A stretch of DNA of 64,000 nucleotides from Strigops habroptila. Its lineage: Eukaryota > Chordata > Aves > Psittaciformes > Psittacidae. This document shows positions 27,054-40,404 of the stretch, piece by piece (position 1 is the first letter of the stretch; every line of letters begins with the position of its first letter). The stretch is from positions 65,496,400 to 65,560,399 of the forward strand of contig NC_044277.2 of the NCBI RefSeq assembly GCF_004027225.2, read 5' to 3'. The notes beneath the pieces were generated by a model, which saw nothing but the letters and a program-made list of their open reading frames with translations, searched no databases and was not told the DNA's origin. Made by a program: the position numbers and the translations under genes.

Positions 27054-28723
27054 ACTGAGCACTGGCTACCACCAAGATGACCTTTGATAGAATATACTTG
27101 CAATACTATTTATGTTTTGAATCATTGACATACCTTGTCAAGTAACAGATTTACATCCTGCCTAGTTGATGTATGAAGTCTGAACCTGATTTATAAGTCA
27201 CATTAGTTTGTATGCTATTGCATTCATTTAAGAGCCATTGAACTGATTTATGGCTTGAGCTTTTGAACTATAAATCACAATTGTATTCTACATTTCCTGT
27301 AACTTATTTGTAATCCAGCACTTTTTGCTTTTGTTATAATCTTTGCTCTACTAACTTGTCTATACAAGCAGAAAAAAGGTGCCATGCTTAATGAGCTGAA
27401 GCTCTAGGGTATAATTCGCAATGCACCTTTAGCACCACCCATCTTACCATCCAAGGTAAAACTATTCTAACCCTTGTATAACCATACCACACAATCCCAT
27501 GAACCATTCTGCAGCCTTGCAAAGGTCATTGCCTAACTCAAACCAATACCTTTGAGTATTTGTGGTCTAAACCACTGTTTCCCTAGGTCTGACAACCTGC
27601 ATGGGTCAAACAGCCAGCATGCATTTGCACAGGCTCAGTACACCTGAACTAAGCCCTGGGTACCTTTTTCCAGGATGAGCTGAATCTCTTTCTGTACTGA
27701 TGAAGTTTCATTGACTATTTTTCAAGCTTATTTTTAATTTCATAATTTTCACTTTGGAATCTGGGGTTCCTCCATTGTAGCAAGAGTGCATCATTGCTTT
27801 GCTGGGGAAACCTAAATGCCACATAGGTGTCCTGATCATCCCCAAGTAAAATCTGAATTTTTCCATGCCCAAGCACCATGTGTCTATCAGCTTTTATCGC
27901 ACAAACCCATGCTTTATGTCCATGGGCATTATTAATACAGGCTGTGCTCTGTAGCCCTACACACAGGATAGTGGAGGGTATGGCAGAGGAACGGTCTCGC
28001 AGAGGATGAGTCCCCCCCATTTAAGACACAGAGCACCCCAACATCCTTTTCTTGGCCTTTACCTCTGCTGCCATCTATGCCCACCCACTGCTAGCTCCAA
28101 ACTTTCATCTCACCTTGAAACCAGGAGAGCATGGGATGACAGGACAGCTTGGGCTGAGTACAGAGAGACACTTGACCGTAGCAGGTCTCACACGGGAGGG
28201 CTACCAAGCCCCTCTGGGCACAAAGCAAGAGTGTTAACACAACGCCAGAAAGACGGCAAGCCACTAAAACCAGAGGTTTTTCATGAGAGGGGCCTCAGAC
28301 AACTAGTATTGCCTATGTTGCACACTTCAACATTAGAAGTGTGAGTTACCACCTGAGTATTTAGGTTGTTACTTCTGCTTATGAGTACCCCATGCTCTTA
28401 ACAGAGACAGAGTAGGTAACAAGGTTAAAGAGAAAGTAAACAGAGCGCTTGCAGCTGGTTCAGGTACGATTATCTTCCCTAAATTTTCTGTTTAAAATAA
28501 ATGTAAAGTTCAGCAAGTTACTGTGGGTGAAGACCTCTGTTTGTAGTAAAGTATCTCTTGGGAGCTAGGATGGGAAACCCAGGCATGTATTTGTATATTA
28601 TACATTATATATTAACAGAGATGTCTTCTGCTGTTGTACCTGAGTCCCTATAGTGGTCAGCCATTTCCTTTCAGGAAAAATGGCTTGTGTCACTCATTTG
28701 TGGCTTTGTCAATTATATTTCAG

Positions 28724-28898
28724 AAAAAGCTGGAAGGCTTAAACATCAGCAAATTACAAAAGCAGGTTCAGCTACAACAACAACTCGTTCAAAGAAGTGA
28801 AAAGGAAACCTCTCTCATCAGCTTCAGTAACAACTGGGTATTTCCTTATACAAAGCAACAAAATTGTTCATATGGATGAGAACTGCCAAAGTCCTAAG
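28724..28898 (+). other. Candidate exon with coiled-coil-like coding potential
   Basis: A pyrimidine-biased stretch ending in TATATTTCAG at 28,723 could be a splice acceptor. The frame that crosses it then reads KKLEGLNISKLQKQVQ followed by a Gln-rich LVQRSEKE segment, with leucines and valines spaced as in an amphipathic helix. A strong donor-like CTAAG|GTAGGC ends at 28,898. A weaker one (GAA|GTGAAA) would cut at 28,796 after 73 bases. With the distal donor the frame meets a TGA at 28,877-28,879, so the exon would be terminal-coding or non-coding. I do not recognise the protein. Chance is a serious alternative. Confidence 0.2.
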
Positions 28899-31800
28899 GT
28901 AGGCACCTACTTCCTTTGCTTGCCCTGTACTTGGTATAGCATACAGTCCTTGGGTGTCCTTTTAGAGCAGTTAAGTTTTGTGACCATGTGCTGGTGATTG
29001 AGCAAGCACAGTAGGCAAAGTCAGAGAAAAGCCTTTAAAAAGAATGCATATTTGGCTCTTTATTTGGATCTTGTGACTAAACCAGATGTGGGAGCACTGA
29101 CCGAAAAATAAGCAGTGCCAAAACATCTGTTCCAAAGACCAAAATGATTGCTAAGAGATCATTATTATCACCACTTTGTGATTGACATTTCCACTCCCAC
29201 AGAGTGTTTCTGTGAATAGTTAACCCATATGTTGAGTATCACAAGTTTGGAAGTAGGCATTTTGCGTGTGACACACAATAGCCTTCTACATATCCCCATG
29301 ATAGACACTAAAAAAAACAAGGAAATTGTTTTAAGAGCACCGCCGGGAGCAAAGGAAAGGCTGCAGAAGTTCAAGTCGCAGTACTTTGTGTTACAATAAA
29401 ACTTCCAGTCTATATTTTCCACCCTCAGCTGACTCTGCTGAGAGCTGAGAAGGAGACAGCCTCATTGTTGTATTGTCAACATCATCCCCTTAACACACAC
29501 AGAGGTGCCCTCTACTTGCAGCCACTGCCCTGAAATGCTCTTAAAAGTGCAATAACAAACTGGTTTATATAAAAGGCAAGGAAAGGCTGTGTTTACAGCA
29601 GACCAATGATTCTGGGAACAAAAAGTAATGACTTTGGTGTATGCAACAGCCCTGTCTGTTCCAAGTGGCTTACGGTATTTCTATGCAAGAGAGATGTACT
29701 ATGTACCATGTCTCTCTTGACCCGTATGCTACTCCAGGGCCATACTGAACTGGTGCATTCAAAAATGGACAGAGACTTCAGTACCCATAAAAACTGTATG
29801 TGTTGAATATTTCTAAAAAGGAGACCTTACCTAAGGAATTACCAAGGAGGGGAGTTCCAGGGTAAAGTAGGCAAAGCAGAAGCAGCACAGACCTGAGCAA
29901 TTCCCCAGACTGTAGCTGCCACAATATTTTATAATTCTCTTTTTCTACTACAGTGTTGGGGGTGGCTGCTGCTTTGGGGAGTTTTCTGGTAGGTATTGCC
30001 AAAAGGCTGAATGGTTTAAATGAGAAAAGCATTTAAAAGTCATCTTTCTTCCATTCTTTTCTCAGCTAATGTTTTAGACTCTTTTTACTTAGGTGCAGAT
30101 GGCAACACTTGTAGATGAGGAATGCTTCCGACCTAAGAGCAATGGTCATGACAGGCTTGTGACTTATTGGAGCAGATATCTAAGGTCTTTTAAGATATTT
30201 AAGATCTAATTATTCTTCCAGAAGAAACATATTCTTTAATGATTATACTGATGAATTTTATTCTCCATTCTCCATTTATATAAGCACTGTTTTAGAAATC
30301 ACAGTTGAAGAAGTTTCAACTAGAAATGTGCATTGTTACATACTCATGTCTAGCAAAGTTTCTCTTCTGTGCAGGTGTCTTGTTTTCCCTTGGATGTTAG
30401 TAAATTTGGCCTTGTATTTGCTAAGAATAAGGGAATATGCTAAAATGGTGTTTATACAGTTTACTGTTTTTTAAAAACAAAACAAAACTAATAGCTAGTT
30501 CAGGCTTGGTATCATGTGTGGCAGCTAGCTTTGACTGTATAAAGTATTTAAGAAACTATAAATAAGAGTATTTTGCCTGCTTTGGTCTCTTAAGGAGGAG
30601 TAGTTCCCTAGGAACCCTACATTCTTATGGATCTAAGATTTCTGAAAGAAAGCATTATCCATCATGCTATTTAGGCACCACCAGTCCTGAGCTGGCGTTT
30701 ATAGTTAAATAAATCAAGCTGCAAAAAGGTTTGCACAGCCTTTTTTCTGCATGCAAGGACTCTTGTTGGGTGCTACCCTGGCACAGGGGCAAAAATAGAA
30801 TTTTCAGGTGATTTTTCCTTGTCTCTAAAAATTCATTAGAGGAAAAATAGTGAACAGATGTTTAAAAACCAATATATTGCAGCCATGAATATTTTCAAAA
30901 CAAACCTTTGAAAAATTACTCATTGTATTACATCCATTCAGGGCTACTTGCAACTCCTATGACCTACGGGCTGAAGGTCAGCTCTTTTCTTAGATCTGTG
31001 ACAAGCAACAGAGAAGAACTGAGTCACCTCCATGTTTTGACACAATTTTTTCTGCTATGTAGCCATGGCCCTGAAATAAAACTGCTGGAGGTGTTCTGCT
31101 GAAGATATTAAACTCTCTGTATCCAGAGGCGATGACCACTTACATCACTCAGTGTTACTGCATGGAGTAAGAGTTGGTCCCTACAACAGAGAAATGGGCA
31201 CACACACTCATAACACCCACAGCTTGTTTCCTTGGCAAGCCAGGTTAGCATCCTTGTTTGGTGCAGGCACTGGGCAGCATTCAGAAAGGAAAAAAAGGGC
31301 CCATCTGTTGACTAATAAAAATAAAAATATATTTTAAAAGCAGCTTTCATCAGCTAGAGCTATTGCCACTTCTGTGCAGTACATGTAGTGATCCTGCAGA
31401 AAAAACAAAGTGTAATTCTAAATTGTATCATAGATCATCACATTAGGTACCCAAATTCAGCCTGCATTTTAATACAAATAAATAAAACCGCAAACCACAG
31501 ACATAGTACTACATGCGTAAGAGGAATATCTTTCTGTTTTTTCACTAAAAGTTGTTTGTTTCATCTGTAGCAGACTTTTTATGTCCAGGTAAGAGCCTTT
31601 AGGCCAAAGGACTGCCCTTCCGTTGCCTCATAACATTTCCTTTACCTCCAGTAAGATGCAAACTGTTAAACATCACCATACACCTTAGACCTAGTTTTGT
31701 TGCCATGATAATTTTGACATTCTGTGGCAATGGTGACTGATCACCAAACACTTGCAAGGGAGAATTTGTGTCAGTGTATACATCATGGCATGATCTTTCA

Positions 31801-32584
31801 TTACAGTTACAGTTGTATCACTTGAAAAGGATTGGGCAATCTGGCTTTCTATCCACAAGTGACTAATTTTTAGAAATTATTGATTTTCTGCATTCTGGAG
31901 ATGATGCTTTTGAAATCTAAAGTTCTTCTGTAGTTCTATGATTCCAAAACTGTCACTAACAAGTGCAAATTTTACAGAAAAAATATTTGATGCACAATAT
32001 ATAATAACAAAAAAAAAAAAAAATGCATTCTTATATGTGCTCATGACCAAAATAAAAGATGATAGTACAAAATGAAAGATTTGACAGGCTGGGCCTTGCT
32101 GGGCCAAGAAAGGCTGAAAAGTATCCAGTGTTCGCAAGCATCAGTTTGCTTGGCTGTTGTAACTGGCATCATTCTGTCTGCTGCAAATGTATTTCGACCA
32201 TAAGCACTATCTCAATAGAAAAAAAAAATGCTTATTCATATAAATAATAACCTTGTTTAAGAATTGATACTTAATTCTCAAAGCTGCACATAAAATCTGT
32301 GTGTGATTGATACACTCATGGTGAAATTTCATCCTCTTGTGTGAATCCAGCAGGATGCAAATTATTGGCAGTTCTTCTTGCAACAAACTCCAAGCTTGCT
32401 TTTGTGTTAGTTTGCCTGCCAAAGCTGGAACATCTCTCTCAAAACATTCTTCATCATCACCAGCTGACAAGATCTTCCTTCCCAGCAAACAGCAGCTGCC
32501 CCTGCCTACTGGCTGTAGTGTGAGGGGATAGGAAAATAAATTCAAACACTAATATTTGCCACAGAAGTTGAATAAAATCATACT

Positions 32585-32760
32585 ATCACAGAACGGTTCT
32601 GGTGGAAGGGACCTTTAAGATCATCCAGTTCCAATCCCCTACCATGGGCAGGTACACCTCCCACTAGACCAGGTTGCTCAAAACCCCATCCAACCTGGTC
32701 TTGAACAGGATGGGGCATCCACGAGGTCTCCAGGAAACCCATTCCAGCGTCAACCCCAGT
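32585..32760 (-). mobile_element. CR1 retrotransposon 3' fragment, antisense
   Basis: Reading inward from the left edge, this is the reverse complement of a CR1 end. It has TCACAGAACGG (worn terminal repeat), GGAAGGGACCTTTAAGATCATCC, CCATGGGCAGGTACACCTCCC, CCAACCTGGTCTTGAACAGGATGG and CCCATTCCAGCGTC. The terminal octamer repeat is reduced to about one imperfect unit. The sequence diverges more from the consensus than the copy at 8-10.4 kb, so it is older. The element is truncated after about 175 bases and is non-coding. Confidence 0.9.
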
Positions 32761-33529
32761 GACACTTTTGCTTCAGGTCTGAGCATCTGAATGCCAGACA
32801 AACACCCTGCAGTCTGGGTCTTTTTATTTTCAGTGTAAGAGATGGGCAGGCACTTAGCTTTTCTTCTTTCCAAATGCAAATCCTTTCCTCTACAGATCTC
32901 AAATTGTTTTCATTCATCAGTTCTACCCAGATGGGCAGTCTGCTTTGCAGTTTCACCTGGTATGCAGTCTGAGGTTATTTGCTGTGCTCAGTACTGATGG
33001 TGGGACCAAATCAACCAGAGCCTTGAGGTGGAACTGCTCCACGTATCTCTGAAGTGAGCAAACCAGAAGATACCATCAGCCTCCAGCTTTAAAAGCAGGA
33101 CTTATTAGAACTCAGCATAAAATATTGGTGCAAAGTAACTTGTCAGGTAGAGAAATGTTACTAATTGAATGACGTAAATTCTGAGATATAAGTATTTAAA
33201 CAGCCTTCTAGGGAAGGTCCCTCCCTCAGGGCTGCTGCCTGTCTCACTGTGCTCCTCTCTCCACCTGCTCGGGCTCAGAGCCCTCAGCTACAATCTACCC
33301 TACCTGTTTAAAAGAACATACATAGGAAACACAGGCTGCCCCAAACTGCCCCAAACTGTAACCACACAAGCCAGAGAACAAAGGCTATGAGAAGCAATGT
33401 GTTCCTCATCTCTCAGTGACAGCTTACTATTAGCTGGCATTTTATAAACAAGACCTGTCTACTCTGCACGGTAAATACTCCCAAGGTTGGATGCGTGGAG
33501 GACTGGAAGCAACATTCCCAACCTCCAAC

Positions 33530-33676
33530 CTCCTCTTTCTCCTGCAGTGCTTTGAGCTCACTAAGGTCTTGCTTCAGCAAAGATAAATCTGCTGCAGTGA
33601 AAGTCCAAGCTGCCAGGAGGAGGACAAGGAAACTCGCTGGCAGACCTAGCCAGCCTGCACAGGCTTTGCCAAACTC
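33530..33676 (-). other. Candidate exon: hydrophobic segment plus amphipathic helix
   Basis: On the minus strand an acceptor-like GTGCTTATTCAG precedes 49 in-frame codons. They encode a hydrophobic stretch (GLPASFLVLLLAAWTFTAA) followed at once by DLSLLKQDLSELKALQEKEE, which has helical heptad spacing. The order resembles a signal peptide or a type II membrane anchor followed by a short stalk. A possible but weak donor (GAG|GTTGGA) ends the segment. Reading phase is the same at both ends. There is no well-placed Met immediately before the hydrophobic stretch; the nearest is 18 codons upstream of the acceptor at 33,730. I do not recognise a family, and a chance frame is possible. Confidence 0.2.
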
Positions 33677-34143
33677 CTGAATAAGCACATCTCCGTGTGA
33701 CTGTTCAGTACCATATGCATATTTTTCCAATCAGCTCAAAACATTACTTGGTTTTGCACCAAGCATGGCATCAGGATGCTTCCCTGACTTCCCAATAGAC
33801 CACTAAAGGACATGTTCAGCACACTGGATTCTTTCATATATCAGATTGCTTATCTGTAGGTATCTCTTGTTCAGCTTCCAATTTCTTGCTCGGTGCAAGA
33901 CTCAGATAAGCCTTTTCACTCATCATTATTGCAGTTAAAAGGTTAAGTCTTTAGCTCATATCAGCCCCATTGACTGCTTGCCATCTGACTTAACGTGGCC
34001 ACTGACACATGGGCTTTAAATCCACAATGATGTGTCTGCAGTCCATAACCCAGTGTTTAAGCTAACATATTGATCTTTTAACAACCAAGAATGCACTGGG
34101 AGGAAATTCCATTCTTATTTAGTATGTGTGCACATTTGTAATA

Positions 34144-34178
34144 ACAAGTTCTGCTTTGACAAGTTCTGCTTTAACAAG
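34144..34178 (+). repeat. 15-bp tandem duplication
   Basis: ACAAGTTCTGCTTTG is repeated once with one change and followed by a partial third unit (ACAAGT). A small slippage product. Confidence 0.85.
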
Positions 34179-37100
34179 TAACAAATAATCCAAAGCCTTT
34201 TATGCACAAATCAGAAGGGTTGTGGCAGAGAATCTCTGTACCGAAGAATAAGGTAATAGTGGTGAATTATCCCAGAGACGAATAAACCAGATTTATTATA
34301 TGTGAGTACGGACAACTTCTCCTGAATGACTCCCACATCATACACTGTACAGGTCAGAAATGCAAGAGAGCTGAAATGAAAGCTAAACAGTAACTGTAAA
34401 TTGAGCATTTCCCGACTTGTGCACAGCAAGCCAGAACCATTCTTCTAATCATTTTGGCATGTGAATTTATTAATTTAGCCTGACATCCTGCATTTCCCTG
34501 GGGAAAACAAGCTAGGAAAAATTCTTTTTGCACCACTTCCCATCTCTGCCAAGTCTGAGCAGAATTTGGTAAGACAAAAAGAAATTGGCCAAGTTCATGA
34601 CCTGTGCAATGCGGAAGTTCTCAGCATATATCTGTACTCTGTCTGCATGAGTTTGTAGTCTTACAATTACAAGAATGAAAGTAGTGCTCGGACATTCGAT
34701 CTGTTCTGGGAGACTGAGCTGAGGAGGCATGTGTATTTTTGTGCAGTGGCACCTGTCTGATCATGCAGGTCTGTCTGAGAAGGGAGTGACTTTAATAAGC
34801 TTTTTGATTAGCGAAAAACTTAGTGATGACATAGCTAGTTGCTATGTGGAAGTTCCAACGATTCAGGATTGTCAGGGTGCAGGAGGGTACATCAAGGTCT
34901 TCTTCATTCCCGGGTGGGGATGAGCAGCACGAATGGGGAGGAGGGGTCTTCTGTAAGCATCAGCGAAGTGTAGACAAAAGAGAACATGCCCCAGAGGCAT
35001 TGTCTCACTCCAAGTGTCCCTCTAATGCCTCCAGATATGATGGCAGAAAAGGCAGGTTGATAAGGCATCCTCAGAAGACAGCTTTTTGTCTCCATTCTTG
35101 TCTCACCTCTCCGGAGCCAAGAGGATCAAGATATAGGTCAGGGTCCTCCAAAGCTTAGTATAGAGCAATGGCCCCAAACCTCTAAGACTGTGAAGCATGA
35201 AGTACTCCTTCCTGCACTTGACCTGGCCACTTAAGCAGATGACTGTGATAGCCCTGATTTCTTTAGATGACCCCATAAGCCCAGGTGTTACTTCATGGGT
35301 TTAGCGCAAAGGCAGAAACTGAAAATGAGACAGGTACCTGAAGTTGTAAGAGGCTACTGGCATGCTATAATGTTTGCATGCTTATACCAGGTGATGGGAA
35401 GCATGTTAAAAATATGTTGGGGCATGTTTGTGAGGTTGTATGGGAGTCTGTCAAAGTGAGATGCAAGTGATTAAAGTGAGATGGTTTGGAGGACCATTCT
35501 TAAATACGTTCTGCATCTGTGTCTGTTTTCTATAAGTTGCAGAAATAGTTCAGTGAACTATTCTTTCAAGCATGCCTGGGTTTGCCACAAGATGGACCCG
35601 CGTGGTTGGCTACAGATAGGGATGCCACTATTCTAGCACATATGCAGCATGAGCCATCCAGGAACCAGTGCCCTGGAGTAAAACAAAAAGCAAAACACGC
35701 CAGTATAAGGAGCCATTTGTTGTTTGGAGAACAACACCATGTTGCTTTCCACAAAGCACAACTAGTGGGAACACGGCTTCACTGATGTGACTGAGCTGTG
35801 GGTGAGGATCATAAAAAAGGCTCTAATGAGTAAAACAGGTAATACTGGTAAAACCACCCCCAGTCTACACAGATTGTGGCTCCATTACTTAGCCACAAGG
35901 CTGCAGAGTCTGTTTTACTTGAAAATATGAGACAGCTCAGGCAGCAAGACTCTGCCCGAACATACCTTGTTTTCTCTTTAAGGGTATGAAGGATCAAATG
36001 TATCTTTCAAATACAAGTTCTTCCTGGGGTGAGGAAGAGTAAATCACTGGTCACTCATGAAACTGTTACTTCTGAGTCTGGAGAAATAACCTTGCCAAAG
36101 TAAAATAAGTCTCATAAGACAGAAAAGAAAGAAAGGAGAAAAACATAACTTAGAGCAAATAGGTGGTGTATGTGATGGTGTAAAAGGAGAGGGGGAATGC
36201 GTGTGTCTGAAAAGGACTTGGAAAATTACTTGATAAAAGAATCCTTCTCCTAGAAAAAGTCGACGCCATACAGAATTTATTTGGATAAAGGATGTGTCTT
36301 TTGTGAAAAAGCCATATTTGTAAAAATAATACACTAGGGCATATCATATTTATACCACCGAGTTGGATAACCATCTGTCTTTGCTTTTTATTGTATATAC
36401 TGTTAAGTAGGGGAGACTGACCTGGTAACTGATGATGTAATCAATGTTTGAAAGTCCATCAAGCAGCGCAGAAATCCCAAGTTGAAATGTTACAGTAATT
36501 TTTTTCCCAAAATGTCTGAATAAAGGTGCTTGGTGAGATTCTGGGTATATAGAAGAGTATTTTCAAACAATTGTTTCTGGCAAGTTGGTTGGAGACCTGG
36601 GAAGCTAGGTCGCAGACACATAACAGCTATTCATGTTGTTAATGCAGAGAATATCACAGATTCATGAGGAAACCCTGGAGCAAAACAGTTAATAATATCG
36701 TGTAAACATTTTCCATACAGAGGTCACATATGACTGACACGCAGCATTACCGATTTGATAAAACACTTTTGTAGACTAAAACAACATAAGCCAGGCTTAT
36801 GTCACTCATTTGAGCCTTAGCCTCAAGGCTTATTTAAGATATAGAAATGAAAACGAAGTGTGTTTTACTGATAGTCTCTCCTGTTTCTCTTCCACTGGTG
36901 CTGGAAGGACTGGTAGGAGTTCAGTACATGTTGGAGGAAATTGTGGTACCTATTGGTGAATGACACTGCTATTTGTACTCTGTGCCCTACATGACCCAAT
37001 CAATTCTCTGTTGCAATAAACACCACTGCCTGACTAAAGAATTTAACCTTAGAAATACTGAAGCCAAAACAAATGTCATTTGACCTAGATTGGATTTTTT

Positions 37101-40100
37101 TGTTTGTTTGTTCATTAAAGTTGTTCATAAGGTTCCATTTCCTGAGGCAAACCAATAGCAATAGAAGCAGAGATACGTAACTAAACGTAATCCTTGATGA
37201 TCTTGCATTGAAACACCAGTGCTCAGCTACCGCTATACACCTTCATTATGTTGCTCTACTCATTCTGATATGCTGCTCTAAACATTCAAATAAACAATTT
37301 TTACCAGGAATCCATAAACATCAAACCTTACTAAAAAAGCCTACCTTCTATGTTTATCCCTATTGTATCACTATATGTTAGGCACTCTACCCCAGCTCAG
37401 GATTTTAAACTGATGGGTTTGTGCCTAAATGTAGAGTTTTGATTGATATGACAGCCAACTACTCCTGTCTCTTCATGCTCCTTTCATAAAAAAGACTTGT
37501 TTCTAGAAGGAAATGCATGGTGCTATTGCAGTTGGCTATCGAGGTGAAGAGTTTCCTAACTGTGTCTGTTCTAATCAGCTCAGGATGCTTTTGCTCATTC
37601 AACCTGATGTCTAAGATAAGAACAAAATATTACTAAACTTGAGGTAAGCAGAGACTAAAACAAGGATATTTTTCTCAGTCCTTGCTAATGTAGGTATCTA
37701 GAATGGTTTGGGAATCCTCCCCTTAATATCCGCTTGCTGACTTGTTGTCTGATCTACCACTGTGAAGGAAGCTATAGAGCTGGCTGACTGATGTGCCAGC
37801 AAAACAAGTATTTTGTCAACCAACTCCAGCATTCTGAGGGACCATAAGCTCAAAAGAGAAACCCAATATGTTCTAGAAGGCCAGAAGGGTGCCAAAACCT
37901 TCCCAGGAAGAATGAAGCATATCATAAAAACTACCAGAAGATTACAGTGTAGCTGGGTAGTGCAAAGGATGATACTTCCATGGGTCTAATTTTGGATTAA
38001 CAGCAGTACTCCCAGCTATGCAAGAGGGATAGACAAGGGCTTTCTACACTGAAAAAAGGGAGCAATGCCTACACCAGAAAAAGACTGTAAACTTTACAAG
38101 GTTGTGTAAGTTGAGCCAACTCCCTCTCCAGATGAACCCTTAGCAAGATTTTGTCAACCCCTACCAGTGGTGGGAATTCCATCAAAGGCCTGAAAGAAAT
38201 ACGCTGAACCTATGACAATTAGTGAAAATATTAGATTACATTGATACAGAGAAGGTATGTACCATAACTAATGTGCACAAGATTTTCCTGCTTTACTGAG
38301 AACTTCTGCAGAAAGTGTCATTGTATTTTGCATCAGGAGGCTGTTTATTCCATCCAAATACAGTGGTTTATTGTATGTTTCAATCTGTGCTAGTTGCCTC
38401 ATCATCTGTTGCATTAAACCCCAAAGACTTGCATAACTTATTTAATGAAAATTAAGACCAAAGAGCAAGAGGGCTCCATTGTAGGGCCACTGGTTCTTAG
38501 AGAGAAATAGCAGAAAAAAGACTTGAGAATTGAGAAAACTAAGGTGTTTTGAAAAAGAGGGGTACATTTGTTGATGATGCCAGTTACTGAAAGGCAAAGG
38601 CTAGCTTCACAACCTTCCTTTACAGATGTAATGTTTTATCTCAGCACACACAGTATATTGGTGTTATGGTGGCTCTGATGGTCAAAGGACATTGGCATGA
38701 CAAGACCTGCAATCATCATCCCTTATTAGACCAACCCATATTTGGAAAAAAAGTTAGGTTTTTGGGCAGAGAGGCTCTTCTATACATAAAACCTTGTCTT
38801 CATTTTCTATCACTTGATAATGTTTGGGATATACATTATGAAAAACACAACACCACAGTTTCTTCAACGTTAGGCCATTTGGAATCTGTATTTAAAAAGT
38901 CTAAGGCAAAATAAGAAAGAGGTCTTTTTTGCCAACTTCATCACTGTTATAAACACTGTAATTGACTCTGGGTTGTCAGTTCATTTTGGTCTTGGGGGTA
39001 AATCCAAACAAGTGGCATGTGTCCAATTTTGATCAGGACTTGACATCATTGAGAAGATTTGTCATGAAAATGTATTAGCCTTCACTTCAATCTTTTGTGT
39101 GCATGATGCAATTATATTTGTACTGTACACAGAGCAGCGCAATTCTGAGTGGGGACTTTCTTATAACAAGATAGAATACCATGGTCACAAACTTTATATA
39201 CTGGTGACTCCCTCTAGGGTCAACAAATCTGATTTCAGGGACTGATGACTTCATGACAAAGAAGACATTAAGAACATTGATTGTGTCCAGTTTCAATCTG
39301 CATTGAGTTTCAACATATTTTTATTAGTACTAGTATTAAGCATAGCTACAACAACAAGCTGTACTCTGAAGATTTCTGTTTAGTAATGCAGAGCATTTTA
39401 AGAAAAAGCTACTACAAAAATCATTATTCACTTTAGACTGGTTTTAAAATGGCTAAATGATGGTTGCTCAAATATAATTATTAATGAGGGCTCATCGATA
39501 ATAAGGGGTTTTCCCAATAATGTCTATCAGGGACCAGCTGTCAGGATAATATTCCTCAATACTTCCATGTCAACTCTGAAGGAAAACACAGGTGGGTTAT
39601 CACTGTGCAGGGAGTTCAAAGATCAATCAGTAGTGAAAAGGAATGGTCCTTTACACATCAGGGATCATTGCTCAGTCAGATGGTGGAACATGGGCAAGGA
39701 GAAAAGGGTTATGTATAAACTCTGAATGTTTTTTCTGGCTCTGGGTTTGTATGCATCTTTTAGCAGTGATTGATAGCATGTCTGGCTGGTTTGAGCTTTT
39801 CCAAGCAGAAGACAGGGAGAGGCACTGGCTTCTTGCTGCAGTGGTAGCCATTGGTGTCAGCCTGGGGGAATGGCATAGGCAAAAGGGGAAAGGGTGGCAG
39901 CTTTGAGAGTGGCCCTGAGTATGCACATAAGGGACAGGCTGAATGAAAAAGGCTGCTGCTGCGGATGTGAACCACTGCTGCCCTACTCTTTATTGTCACT
40001 CCCATCTCAACCTCACGGCCAGATATTTCTAAAAGGTCTAAGTCAGTTATATATTTCCTCATTGCTGGACTCAAATCTCATAGAAGGATGCTTGGAAGAA

Positions 40101-40345
40101 GAGGACAGAGATTGTTTCTGGCTTATAGTAAGAACTCAGTCTAATAAGCAGGGCAGAGCTATCAGTATAAAGGATGGCAAAACAGCAAAACTCAAGTGCA
40201 CTTTGAAAGAATAATAAGCCTTTCAAATCCTTAGCTTGTGATATTATAGTATATTGTGGTTACATCACAATGATTAAAAATGTTAAAAATACATGTAATT
40301 ACACTAAACGAAGTTGTACTTATGAATAAATATTCTTTCTAAGCA

Positions 40346-40404
40346 CAAAAAAACCCCAAACAAACCCCCCCAAAAAAACAAAAAACCAAACCCAAACCAA
40401 AAAC
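40346..40404 (+). repeat. A/C-rich low-complexity tract
   Basis: The strand carries only A and C over most of about 59 bases, in irregular AAAACCC and CCAAAC units including runs of seven C and seven A. The opposite strand is therefore G/T-rich. It is not a true telomere repeat: the units are irregular and TTAGGG is absent. Confidence 0.85.

Larger units (their letters stand above)
23645..32580. other. Non-coding stretch with one candidate exon
   Basis: About 9 kb without a recognised gene. It contains an A-rich tract at 26,089-26,107, a (CCT)n tract at 27,038-27,053 and an A run near 32,010. Frames at 26,436-26,936 (plus, 166 codons) and 27,715-28,020 (minus, 101 codons) show no domain that I know. 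A possible exon at 28,724-28,898 is listed separately. Confidence 0.4.

Noticed and set aside
40346..40404. Interstitial telomere repeat
   Set aside because: The A/C-rich units are irregular and do not follow the CCCTAA pattern.
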